The notes below the pieces were generated by a model, which was given only the letters and a program-made list of their open reading frames with translations, ran no database searches and was not told where the DNA came from. From Sequoia sempervirens (lineage: Eukaryota; Streptophyta; Pinopsida; Cupressales; Cupressaceae), in contig VDFB02275546.1 in NCBI GenBank assembly GCA_007258455.2, positions 124,001-188,000 on the forward strand: a stretch of DNA of 64,000 nucleotides. Direction: 5' to 3'. Shown here one piece after another: positions 22,471 through 34,678 of the stretch; position 1 is the stretch's first letter; each line of letters starts with the position of its first letter. The position numbers and the translations under genes are program-made.

Positions 22471-23624
22471 CCCTAACTCCGTTTGGGAAATGGAAGAGAA
22501 TTAGCAGCTTTTAGGTATTTATACCGCACTTCATGGATCAGTTTCCATTGTTCCATACTGTAGTTGATGATATTTTATATTGTATTGAATGAAATTGTGA
22601 ATCATTGCACTTCATGATATTTTATTTTATATTTCACTTCATGAATCATATTCCAAATTGTAGTTGATGATATTTTATGTTGTATTCCATGAAATTGTGA
22701 TATTTAATATTTTGTATTTTATTCCATGGTATTGAATTTGATATGTGATTTTGCATCAGTTTTAAAGAACAACACTTATCACACTACTTATAAATTCCTA
22801 TTGCATTTTCATTCACACAATCTTTGATAAATAACTGAAAGGAATATTATTAATCCATTCCTTGAACAAAAGCTAACAGTTCAACATCCACAACTTATAA
22901 TTTATAAGCTAACAAAATATAACAGTTCAACATAAATAACTTATAAAGGCATCCACACAACTTAAACAATAAAATCTTAAACTACCAAATCACCTAAATT
23001 TCATACCAATTCTCTACTTATTTTCCAAGGTGGCAGCTATGTTTTATGATATGCAATGAATAGAAATTTAGGCTTCTTTTAACCAGAAAGAAAAGAAAGG
23101 TGTAGCTTTTAACTAGAAAGATTTGAAAGGCATGCCAATATCAAACTATAAACTAAAGCACAAAGACTTGAATCACTTCAGAACTAATAAATTTCTTTAA
23201 CTGAACTCAACCATTGCCATAAGCATTCATTCAAAGATAAACATCTAGTAGCAATGCAATCTATTAAACATCCAGAACACCAACATAGATAACCATTGGC
23301 AAGATATTCAGAATAAATAGAATAAATCCATACACCACAACACAAAGATTATGTCTACATGAACTTCACCATATGAGTTTCTATATTGAAAGATAACTAT
23401 AAAACAAACTTGAAAGCATAAAAGAGTTTTTACTCTAATGAGGAAAATACAAGTTTTTCCCAAAAGATCCCAACTACATCATCCAAACCCATATTTAAAG
23501 CATAAACCAATTGTCTATTGTAATGGTTTCTTGAAGACAACCGCACCCAAAAATTAAAATAGTCTTCAACTTAAAAGAACTAAAATTAAAGAAAGTATCA
23601 TGAAAAGCTAAAAATAACTGTGCA
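22471..23624. other. AT-rich intergenic DNA with a short duplicated segment
   Basis: No coding resemblance. At 22551-22600 and 22652-22700 a segment beginning TTCCATACTGTAGTTGATG is duplicated (second copy TTCCAAATTGTAGTTGATG) at a spacing of about 101 bases, with related ATTTTATATTGTATT runs between. The rest is simple AT-rich sequence; near 23300-23370 is a segment (AATAAATCCATACACCAC) similar to one at about 27570-27590. Confidence 0.6.
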
Positions 23625-26600
23625 TCATGTTTCTACCTCATCTTCATATTCATCTTCTAGAACTTCAACAACTTCATGTCCCACTATCTTTTCTTGTGCC
23701 CTCATCTTGGACCTGTAATCTCGATATTTGGTGACAATTGCAAATATGTCCTTTCTCCCTGGCATTGTAGTAATTTGTAACCTGGTTCTCCATTTTCCCA
23801 AAGCAATTTTAGACTCAACTAACATCTCAGATATTTTTTCTTCTCCATATTTATAAGACTTCAGGTGGATCTGCATTGCACTAAGTTTCAAGAAGGACTC
23901 CCATGTCACTGTAGTAGGATCAGCTATTTCTTTATTGAATATCTCTCTAAACTTCAGAGAGATCTTTTTTTATATCTAGAATACTTTCATCAAACTCATC
24001 AGTAATTTCCACTCCCAAAATACAACAATCTTCTTTAATTTTCCCCAACATTTCAAAATATTGATCAAGTTTTTTATTAATTTCCTTCACCAGATTATCA
24101 TATATATTCAATTTCCATTCCAATGAATCAGACTAGGAAGGGTCTAGATCCTTAGGATTATTCACAATTTTCTCACCAATTAATATCTTTTGATCCATAG
24201 ACATCGATTCTTTCATTTCTTAAGAGAGCACATAGAGACTAGTTTAATCTTTTCTGACATGTTGAAGTTTGGTTACTAAATCCTTCCTCTTGTTAATAAC
24301 TCGAGTGTAAAAGAGCATAGATTTATTCAGAAAGAATATAGCCTCTTGAGATATTTTATCGATCCCCTCACAAGCAACTTTGGAATAGCTCAAATTCTTT
24401 CTAATTTGTTGTATGGTGAGCACATCAATGCCCTCTAGCTCTACCTGAGAACTTGAGGCTTCATCAAATGTAGGAGGAGTGGTCATGGAAGAAATAAAGT
24501 TACCCAATGCGAGGACTTGAAATTGCAGTTTTATATTTTCTTTCCTTTGTTCTTTCGCTCTTTTAATCAAGACATTGAGTAAATAATTGGCATGGTATAC
24601 ATCACCTTCCAGTACTGGAGGCCCCATATCAACATGTGTGACTTTGTAGTCTGCCTCTGTTATTTCATCTTCATTTAAATCCTTCATAGGCTCAATGATT
24701 TCTAACATTTAATTTCCAGAAGTAGCATCAGTCACCATCCTTGACATCTTCCTAGCTTTCTTAGGTTTTGAAGAGATTTGAAGTAACTTTAAAATTGTAT
24801 CCACTCCAACTATCATTGTAGGAATATTCTTTCTCTTCTTCTCCATTGCTTTTTTTAGCCATCCTAGGGAGGCTACTACCAGACCAGAATCTCCATTTCC
24901 ACTAATAGTTTCTTTAGGATCATTAGGAGTGATAGGTGGATTATCAACCAGAGGCGAAGAAGAGGGAAATTCAGATAGAGGAGGAAAGATATTATCTTCA
25001 ATGATCTATTTAAAGATAGCTTCAAAATCTGTAGGCACAAGTTTTTCTTGATTGGTCTTCTTCTTAGGGGTAGGAGAAAGAACACTGTATTGTTCACAAA
25101 TGGTCTTCAACTTGATTGTTTCTTCTTTCCTATCACCATCACCTCCTGACTAAGAATTTACACTAGAGGACCTAACAAAGGGTTTCCCCAATGATAAACT
25201 TGCGCCAAATGCTTGCATAGACCCTTGTTCATTCTTCTGTGATGACTTAGGATCCTAAATAGAACCAATAACTTGCCACCATTTCCCATCCAACCAGTCT
25301 TGGGTTCTTTTAAGCATTGGGGTAGCACGCACCCTCATATCTAAAATTTCACTTTGGCTCCAATCAACCCTATAGTGAGATTTATCAGGCAATTTTTCAT
25401 ATCCATGATCTATGATTGTTGAATCCTCAGCTACATTTTTAGGAATCTGAAATGGCAGACCAAAATATTGTATCTAGTTTAGGTTAGCCTCATATAATCT
25501 CTTCTCAAAACTTCATTCTCATTGACACAATATTCCCATAAATCTTCAATAGATGGTTGATGCTGATATAATCTCCCTCCATAGAGATTCTTCTTCACAA
25601 AACACTTACTGTCAAAATTAGCTCTCATAGACAGATACTAGAGGTTATATTCCTTGAGAACTCCTTCAGCTCCCCTGGCCACCTAGTTTGTTTTGCAGAT
25701 AAAAGAAGGGGTCTTCAATGGGAAGACATACCCTCGTTTCCCCATGCTCATATACTTAATATTAACCATGGCCATTTGTTGACAAACTTCCAAAAATATC
25801 AGTAAATCTTCATGATACTAAGATAATTTCAATGGGGTTTTCTCAAAACCCCCTATTCTTAGATAGGAAAACTTATCAAATTGGATATAAAAACTCCCAA
25901 AATTTGATACAATAGAAATCGATTTAGGGGAAAGGTGCATTTCTGGATTTCCATCTAGATTCCTCATGGCCTCCATTAAAAATGCATCATTAACATGACA
26001 AAAAAGACCCATTCCAAATTATTTAGTGAGCTGAGGAAAGTGTTTATACACAAGAATATTAGAAGCTAGGGTTCCTTGCAGCTCCAACCCAGGCCAAAAG
26101 GACCACTGACTAGCTATAGTGTACATCAGGAAAGAACACATACAGAAAGTAGCAATCTTATGGAAATTAATTAATTTCTCATTCAAATGGAAGCAAATAA
26201 CTTCATCCCAATCAATGAAAATATTCTCATCATAGATTATCAAGATAAATCGGCACATCAAATCCTCAAATAACTCAACTTGTACATTCCCAACAACGCA
26301 GTGCAATAAAGCAATAGCATCTACAATTTCTTCCTTAAAATGCACTCTTTTGAGTTTAGTCAGCAATTGCGACTTACCTTTCCTTTCAAAATTCAACCAG
26401 GTTTTGGCCATGGAGTTCTTACACCAATCTCCATTCGCTTTGAAAAATTCACCTGCCACTACGATAGACATGTCTTCTATAGGTTCCCATTCTGGAATCC
26501 TTAGTGTGCGGGAAACAACTTCAAGAGAAATTTCTGCAATTACAGTCCCATCCACAGCTTTAATTTCTTGTGTCTCCAGAATGTACCTTCTCACACATGC

Positions 26601-26822
26601 ACTTATTAGGTCCACACTCAACACAGCTTCTAGAAACCCTCCAGCATGAGCTAGCCCACTTTCTAACAGTTTTATATCTAGCTCAGACTTCTTGTCACTC
26701 TTCAGGTGTGCCCAAAACTCTTCTAACTTAAAAGTTCTGAGCTTTGTATCCCTTACACCAGGCCAACGATTTCCAATTCTAGACTGCATGAACTCCCAGC
26801 ACATAAAGAAACACACAAGCAC
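23625..26822 (-). pseudogene. Second member of the extra-ORF family, minus strand
   Basis: The best-preserved part is an open run of 267 codons, 26822-26019, with G-L-A-H-A-G-G-F, I-S-A-C-V-R-R-Y, L-R-I-P-E-W, D-W-D-E-V-I-C-F-H-L-N-E-K-L and S-F-L-M-Y-T-I-A-S. It continues as 26012-25818 after a TAA in Gln context (F-D-K-F-S-Y-L-R-I-G-G-F), then as degraded sequence with N-L-Y-G near 25590 and I-E-D-L-W-E-Y-C near 25540. Downstream are Ser/Pro-rich sequence, a helical run (24708-24244) and an acidic end (23909-23625, E-V-V-E-V-L-E-D-E-Y-E-D-E-V). The order of blocks equals that of 14846-20320. No gag or pol is found beside it, so it is a fragment of a larger element or a free copy. Confidence 0.68.
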
Positions 26823-28386
26823 CAGAAAGAGTAGATTGCAGAAGAAGGAAATTTAACTAAAAATCTTAGCAAAAGTTTTTCCACCTCAACTTATGTCATC
26901 AACAAGACGTGTGTTTAATGCCAAACCAATCATTTTCAATTCCACTCTACATGAGCGCAAATTCATAGAGATATAATTTTTACACTTGAGAAGTATTGGC
27001 CTTGGAAAAGAACGAGAATACAGGCTAAATGTCTGAGTAAAAAATTTCCACCCACTTATGTCGTCATTTTTTATAGGACATGCATTAAATATGGCATACA
27101 ATTTCATTCCTCGAAAAGATAGCCTTTAAACCTACATGCTTTTTGAAATTCCTGAAAAGACAACTCAAGGTTAGTCTGTACATAACATTCAATGAGATTT
27201 CAGATGATGACACCTTTGAAAGGAAAGATAAGTCCATAATGTCACATGGTTGCTAAAAGTTGGAACCTTAGAACCAATGTTTGAAGTTTCAAATTTTTTG
27301 AAACCTCTAACCCACTAACTAGAAAGATGACCAAGAAATACTTGCAACTCAACAAAGTGAACCATCAACCAAGTCAGGGAATCAGAAACTTATAAAAATT
27401 TAGAACTCCACGACAAGGTTATAAAACTCTGAGGACTAGCGACTAAGGTTAGGAAAAGCACCAAAACCGCAACTTTGAGTGATAGTAACCATAGCAATGA
27501 AACTAATCAAAAATCCATCATTCCAATTCAAATAATAGATAATCCACCGGAAAAATACTCACCAAAAGCAGAATAAATCCACACACCATAATTCAAAGGT
27601 TACGTCTAAAATACTTGCAACTCAATTACTCAACAAAGTGAACCAAGTCGAGGAATCAGGAAGTTATGAAAATTTAGAACTCTGCAACAAGGTTATAAAA
27701 CTCGGAGGACCAGTGACTAAGCTTATTTTTCTCCCTTATTTTGAGTCTATCATCTCTCCATCTGTAACAGTTTACATGAATTATTATTGAAATCTAATCA
27801 ATGATTTTTCTTTAATCTTCTTTGTCATTATGCATTGATGTATGTTTTAATTTTGGCTTTGGTTTAATGAACCAGTTAAAGTACCTTGATTAAAGCATGA
27901 ATTCATATAAATTTTTAGTGGATATGCTAAGTAGTCATGGAGATTGAGTATTGATGTGTGAATTGTAATGCAATTTCACTAAGATTATGGATGCCTAGAA
28001 TTAAAATCACCTTAATATAGTTCATATTTTAATTGTGTTAAAGGTAAAAGTTGAACATGTACTCAATGATTCATTACTCAACTCAATGCTTATTAGCTTA
28101 ATAACATATTAACAATAGTATTAGTGGCATATACAACAATAAATATTAGCAATTGTTTAAAGTGTGTCTAGTAGTTGAAACCACTACCAAACTTTTTCTT
28201 CAAATGATATAATAAATAATACAGATAATTGAACATCAACACATTACTGAAGTCTGAATTTGAGCCTTTAAATTGATTATCACATGAAGGAATACATAGA
28301 GGCATTGGTAATGCAAAATATTGCTCAAAGACAACTCTACACAGAGCTGAGTTGGAACTTGGAAACTCGTATTATCAAAAATCAAA
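26823..28386. other. Non-coding DNA with a diverged direct duplication
   Basis: No family resemblance in any frame. Segments starting at about 27335 and 27607 (AAATACTTGCAACTCAA in both) are direct repeats of about 100-130 bases, including AATTTAGAACTC and AAGGTTATAAAACTC, at a spacing of about 272. The remainder, 27740-28386, is AT-rich with nothing recognised. Confidence 0.55.
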
Positions 28387-31300
28387 TCACTGCATCACCT
28401 TTTCTAGCAACTTCCACTCTTTAGGTGGTGGAATTGTCATTTGTTCTAATTCATGATGTTTGACTTGAAGATTTTTTAACAATTCATGATTCAAATTGGA
28501 ACCTATCTTGGATTCTTCAGTCAATTTTGCATTCAAGGTTAGAAATGGTTTGATGGAATCCAAATAGTTCACCACATCTGGGTTCTGAGGAAATTGATCT
28601 AAATCAGTCTTCCTTGCATTCTCCATCTTCTTTCTGAAATCATTATTTCCAATGAATTGCTCATTTGTTTCAAAAGCCTCTAGAAAACCAAGCTCTGTGA
28701 AGTTCCTTACCTTTTTCATCCACCTTTTTTATCTTGTTTACAACCAAATGCAAATATTCCTTTATTTCACGCATTCTCAAACACTTTTCAATGAAAGATG
28801 ACAACGTCATTGAGGTAGCAAGCTGATTAGTAATCCCTTTTGATTTCAAAACATTATCACTAGCTTTGTAGACTATTTGTTGAATTTGATTTTCTGATTT
28901 CTCTAATGCCAACACATTTTTGTTGTCCATTAAATATTTGTTGAGCTTCTTATGATGTTGTCTAATAGCATCAATCAAGTGAAACATGTCACACAAATGA
29001 TCAATCCTCTGCATTATTTCATCCCAGATCTTTTCTTTCATATGCCTCATTTTTTCTCTACAAAATGTAGATAACTTATTTTGACAAGACTTGATTTCAT
29101 TTTTTGCTTCCACTAGCTCTGCCTCCAATCTTTCATTTATTTTTCTCTCCTTCTCCAATTTTTGTTCCCACTATGCATTTCCCTTCGCAATGCTTAGTCT
29201 TAATTTTTCTGAAGTGGATTCTTCCTCATCATATTTATTGTTGCTCTCATCTAGCCTTTGCTTTAGTTCATTCACTGTAGTCTCATTCTGCTTATCCTCT
29301 TTGCTTGTTGATGTAGAGGCATATTTTTTTATTCTTTTTTCTAATTTAGTGCTCTTGTTATTTGCTACTTTCCTCTTTGTTTTTTCATTTGTTAGGTCTG
29401 CCTATAACTTTTCAATTTGAGTTTGCAACTTTTTTCTCTCTATCTTGCTTTAGCAATGATGTGTACACCAATTCATTGTTCTTCTTTGATACATTAATTT
29501 TTTCAATATTTCTGAGTCCAAAAAAATTCAATTGAATAATGTTCAGCTAGAATTCAGATGGAGCCATCTAATTTGTTGGTTTGTTTTGAACTATGTGAAC
29601 AAGAATTGTGTACTCCATGATTTCTTTATTTGTTTCAAATGTGGGAAATACCATGGTTGTTGTAGGCCCTAAAGTTATAGCAAACACACTCTCCACCAGT
29701 TGCTTCTTTTCTTTTTTATTCAATTCTGATTTCTTTTTAAACTCTTCAATGTAATCAAAACCTAGGGATGTAGGAACAATGGAATGCTTGAATGGCGAAG
29801 GAATAAGAGTACTTGTAGTTGCTAATGATGTCACATCTAGACTAACTAGGAGTGGGAGAGTTCCTAGAAATAACTCCTTTGTGGTGGATCCACTAGTAGT
29901 GTGACTTGGACCTGTCAAAATCATTTGCCTCTTTTATATGCCTTGATCACCTAGTGTTTTTGTGGTATATTGTGTTGTTGTCCTCTTGTGTGTAAATTTT
30001 TGTTGTAGCATATGTTGACCACTACTAGTACTACTACCCATACCATCACCACCAAAGGCAGTGCCGGTTACACTAAGCTCTCCATGATGGGCATGTCCTA
30101 GTTGTGCTTGTTTTTTACCATGAGGATGAGGATTTGAAGCTCTAACAAATTGACCTGTATGCCCTAGGTCTACTTTTTCACCTCCAACACTAAGGCTAGA
30201 TTTATCAACTATTTTTCTATGCTCTACATTTGTTACTGTCCAAGGGCCTTGTCTTTGGGACCCCAAAGGACCACCTTCATAACCCATTTTTTCAGCTATG
30301 GCTACTCCTATAGTATATGCTTCTTTTGTGGCCTCACTTAAACCAAGTTTTAAATTGATATGGCTTTCTTCTTCCCTATCATCATTAGATTCATCATCAC
30401 TTTCTTTATCTTCTCGTTCATTCAGATGCTTTATATTCCATAATTTGCTAAACTCGCGATATTCTCTATTATCTCCATACTTTGCAAGAGCTCTTGGATC
30501 ACCTAGCTCCTTCCTCATAGACCAAAAGGCAGTAATTTTTTATCATAACCAATTTTTTTTCTATAACTTCCTTCTCTAGAGAATCTGGCATTTTTACTCT
30601 ACTAGATGGTTTATGACTTTTTTCATTAAAAAAATTTGTACCTCCTAATTGTCTTTCAATGCAATGCCATAATTTTTGCTAACAATTGTTCAAAATAAAT
30701 ACCATTCTCGGAAACACTTTTCTCATTTCTATTTTGATCTCATCCCAAGAATCCTTGTTTCTCAAGTTTTCAAGTAATGGTTTACTTTGATGTTGAATTC
30801 TACTTGCAACATTCTTATTGAGCACAATCATTGATTTAATGGTGTCACATGGATCATACTACCAGTGACAGATAGCATCAAAATAAAAAAAAAATCAAAA
30901 GATTATGTGCCACACTAATTTTTTTTCTCTCGAATGTGATCCCTCCACATGAAAAAGGTAAAGAAGGAAATAAGGTCTTATTTTGCTAACCGGTAAAGCA
31001 TAGTTCATCAATACTATGCATCTGTCTTACATATTCCAAAGAAAAAACCCTTTCTATCACATGTATTGGAAGTTTGTATGGTTGTGCTTTCAATCCATAA
31101 AATCTTAGCACAATATATTCTTCCATTAAGTACCAATCAGTCAATTGTATTTCTTTTCCTAGTTGAATGCAGTTTCTACATGACATAGGCAATCTAGGCA
31201 TTGGAGTATTTGTAATTGCTTTGCGCAATGGAGCCAAAAATTAGTCTACAAAATGATTATAGTTCCTTCAAGAATCATGCATCCTTATCACAGTGGTCCA

Positions 31301-32164
31301 TTCATATACTAGAGCCATTTTCTTTTCCTCAGCTTTACTATAGGACTAAATCTAAAGCTTGTTGGTCTGAAACATTCCTCTAAATTTGAATAGAAAAAGA
31401 TAGCACAAGTAGGTTGTGAACCTAAATGTCTTGATGGAACCTCCTTTAATCATTAAAAATTGTTTATGCATGGATTCTACAATGTGCCCAATAAAATTAT
31501 ATTTGACATGTGGAACACCATAATGGATATTATATACCATTTCAAAGAGGCTTGCACCCACTTCCAAATTGATATCCAGTCCAAGGAAAAATGCTAGCAT
31601 GGAAATAGTATCCTAAACCCATGGTTTAAAAATATCCAAATCATAAGGAGGCTTATGATCACCTTTCAATTTGTTTCTATCCTAAACTATTCTATTTAAG
31701 AAAGAATTTTTCTCCATTTCATCCACTGCTTCACAATCACTAGCAAGCTTTTCTAGGTCAATGTGGACATTTCCAAATTCTTTGGTTGTAAACCCCAAGG
31801 CCAACACTTTTCCAAGTACTTCTACATTAATGGATAACAATTCTTCTTTGCTATCTTTATTAACAATTTCTATTTTTTTATCATCATAATTTAGGGCACA
31901 GACCATGATAAATTATGGGCAAGGGAAAACCTCATGTAACATCATGCGCCCTAATCCAGTTACCCATGATGCACTGATACTATTAACTTGCATTTGCTTT
32001 GTAGCCTTATTCTGAGATGAAAATCTAAGTTCTAAGGTATGCCTACCATAGGTTTTAGGATCATAAATATCATGGTATTCATCAGTGAAACCTGGTGTTA
32101 TAAGAAATTTTGCATAATGTATTTTTTTATCCGACATTTCTCTAGTGGTACTGGTGGTAGACAT
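28387..32164 (-). pseudogene. Third member of the extra-ORF family, minus strand, about 1,250 codons
   Basis: The stretch 32164-30986 is one frame with only a few stops. It contains I-M-V-C-A-L-N-Y with I-V-N-K-D (31910-31850), matching M-A-C-R-E-A-Y / I-V-D-R-D in the first copy; V-L-G-K-V-L-A-L; and H-K-Q-F-L-M-I-K (about 31465) with Y-L-C-Y-L-F-L, matching L-H-E-Q-F-V-V-V-K / Y-L-V-Y-L-L. After a frameshift, 30518-29568 gives an acidic region (E-D-K-E-S-D-D-E-S-N-D-D) followed by a Gly/His-rich part and a Thr/Ser-rich part. Two helical runs follow, 29158-28670 and 28719-28387, rich in Glu, Lys and Leu with coiled-coil character. It is more divergent than the other two. Its own gag-pol is not visible. 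Confidence 0.62.
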
Positions 32165-32643
32165 GTTGATACAATCAACAATGTGAAGTTTGTGAATTTC
32201 CTATTAGTCCCTAATTTTTCTTAATTCTTAAGCCTCTTAACCCTAATCCTAAACTTCAAAGTTTGACAAAATAAGATTTTAAGAAACGTCAAACGATGAA
32301 ATGTAGCCGCAAGAATTCTTTAACTTACCCAGATTTTGAAATTCTTGAAGTTGAAACTGGGTTACTAGAATGGCTTTGTTGGAAGTGGAACTGTGGAACC
32401 CAGAATAGGGTGGTGCACTGCAATGAGAAAATTGAAGACCGAAACCTCCCTATATGTTGACCTTACTTCAAAATAAAATCACTTAGCAATATAAAGTTTT
32501 GTTTTTTAGAATATTAAAGTGAATGAAACTAAAACATCTACGTGTTACTTTCAGACTACACAATACATAATTAGTACATGGCTGACAGCATTTAAAACAA
32601 GCCATTTATGATTTACTCTTGCATTGACAACAAATTCTAAACC

Positions 32644-32770
32644 ATTGATCTTTGTTAATCTAACGGTTATAGGGTGATTCTAGAGGTTTAAGTTCGCAAG
32701 CCTAGTGCTCTATGCATTTCATTCTGGAATGCAACTACAACCATACATCAAATGTTCATCGAACGGTTGA
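32644..32770 (+). repeat. Dispersed 130-bp repeat, copy 1
   Basis: Shares with copies at 35679-35815 and 35941-36055 the ordered motifs TCTAACGGTT, GAGGTTT-A, TCTAGTGCT/CCTAGTGCT, TGGAATGCAACTA and CATCAAA. Its ends contain AACGGTT on both sides. This copy is the most divergent of the three. Confidence 0.7.
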
Positions 32771-32856
32771 GTAATTTATGATATAAATAATAAACATGTT
32801 TTAAAGTTGCTTTAAAATTTAATGCGTTAGGATTGACATCAAGTCCAAGGGGCCAG

Positions 32857-33000
32857 TAACTTAACTTTGCAAAGGCCTTAATAAAATGAATTACAATGTC
32901 ACATTAATAGCACTTAACTTGCAAAGGACTTAATAAAATGAAATACAATGTCACAATAATAACACATCCATTTATTTATTATAACTAAATTACAATGTCA
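32857..33000 (+). repeat. Short tandem repeat, period about 54 bp
   Basis: Two full copies of CTTAACTT-GCAAAGG-CTTAATAAAATGAA-TACAATGTCACA, at about 32861 and 32914, and a partial third (AATTACAATGTCACATTA) at about 32985. Confidence 0.75.
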
Positions 33001-33087
33001 CATTATTACATAGTACAAATACAAATGTAAGCACAAGTTCCAAGCTTCTGCTAGACCACTGGTGAAAACGTAAATGTAATACATGTT

Positions 33088-33492
33088 TCTCTAAAAAATA
33101 AATGGGACTTGACGGGTCAACCATGCACTCTGAAAATAAACACATGGGACTTGTCGGGTCAACCATGGGCTCTAAAAATAAATGGATGGGGAAAGGGGGA
33201 CCAATCAAACTGGGGAAATGGGAGTTGTGAAGATACAAAATGTACTTAACCCCTTTCAGAACCAGGCTCATGTAGAAGATGAGGGGTTGTAAAATTGCTC
33301 CCATGTAGAAGATGAGCTCTAAAAATAAATGCATGGGGCTTGCCTGGTAGGCCATGGTGTCTAAAAATAAATGCAAGGGGCTTTCCTAGCCAACCATGTT
33401 GGGGAAATGGGAGCTCTGAAGATACAAAATGTACTTATCCCCTTTGAGAATCAGAATCATGCAGACAATGAGGGGTAGTAAAACTACTCCCA
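33088..33492 (+). repeat. Complex minisatellite with two unit sizes
   Basis: A short unit (TCTAAAAATAAATG, then GGGGCTTG and CCAACCATG) recurs about five times, near 33088, 33129, 33169, 33307 and 33357. A longer unit of about 91 bp (GGGGAAATGGGAG to ACTCCCAT) occurs at 33213-33304 and 33402-33492. The two are interleaved, giving a higher-order period of about 189 bp. An open frame on the minus strand (33376-32990) is merely a translation of this array. Confidence 0.8.
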
Positions 33493-34678
33493 TATTCTAC
33501 TTTTAGCTTCCATGTACTAGGATAGTACTTATCTCCATCAGAGCTCCTTATCCTGGTTCAAAATTTGTCTGAGAAGGTAGGTGAATGAAATCAACTTCTT
33601 TCCAATTCCACCCATTCTGAACTTGAAGGAAATTGGTCTTTTACTCTATAACTATATAACTAGAGGCAGGGGAATTTAGAGTATCCCTAATAATACCAAA
33701 TCATCTTCTTCTTGAATCCTTACTAAGTTATTAACCCTAAAAAATGAAAACCCTTATGAAAATTCAATGAATTATTGTAGTTGTGCTCACTATCCTTCTT
33801 TATGGGCCAAAAGTGTCATCAATAGTGCCACTACCAGCCTAGTCCCTGTGTACACCTCACACGTTTCACTTGTGAGGTTGGGTATAGTCATAATTGTGAT
33901 TCACACAAACCAAAAATCCAAATTAATCAGTTTGTGTAACGTAAGCCTAACATTTACAATTTAAATGTTTAATTTGATTGACATCTGGACTCTGAAAACC
34001 TAGCTACATGCAAACTGTACCTCAAGCTGACAAGCTATTAATTGTCAAAATCACCAGTGCCACTCAAACGATATGAAATCATTACAAATCTTGTTTCACT
34101 AAATCACTAGATTATTGACATCATCATCTATGATTCTATAGTACATCGAGTAGTTTTCAATATAAAGCTATGCAATCAATCACTCTGGATATTCATATGG
34201 CATTAATCTACGTCGCCACCTGCAGCACTGCAGCCTAAATTTCTTTACAAAGATTATGAATTTCAATAGAATAAATGAAAGGTACAGTAATTCAACACAT
34301 TGAAAAGAGAGAATTAAATTTCTCATTTTACCTTAATCATTATCAATATCAACTAATAAGTCACAATAAATTTCACTCACTTATGATCAGAACTATATGT
34401 TGGTAATTACTATTAGTTTTAAAAGCCACATTTTCATATTGACCAAAGCAAAAATGATTTAGAAGAATGGAGCCACGAAAATTATTTTAATTTAAGTATC
34501 TATTGCTAAATACTAAAGTACATAGAGTTAGTACATAACCAACATGGCCAAAAGGCAAAAATACACTAACTATGACAAAAAACCAGTCACAAAGTACATA
34601 TTACAAGAACTGTTATGCTATACAATAAAATATAAACACGTGACACATAACACAATTCATTACTATTTTTTTGTAACA

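Larger units (their letters stand above)
32165..34678. other. Non-coding DNA with several repeat families
   Basis: Contents: AT-rich DNA 32165-32640; one copy of a dispersed 130-bp repeat at 32644-32770; a tandem repeat of about 54 bp at 32857-33000; a complex minisatellite at 33088-33492; then AT-rich DNA to 34678 with nothing recognised. CACGTG occurs at about 34638-34643 but no function is claimed. Confidence 0.55.

Noticed and set aside
29091..29420. 109-codon + strand frame rich in Ser and Phe
   Set aside because: It is antisense to the Glu/Lys-rich coiled-coil part of the third extra-ORF copy.
32990..33376. 128-codon minus-strand frame with repeated M-H-L-F-L-E motifs
   Set aside because: It is a translation of the minisatellite; the protein repeats follow from the DNA repeats and there is no promoter or family.
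33088..33492. Regularly spaced repeats suggestive of a CRISPR array
   Set aside because: Spacing is irregular, units are diverged, no cas genes are present and the DNA is plant nuclear.
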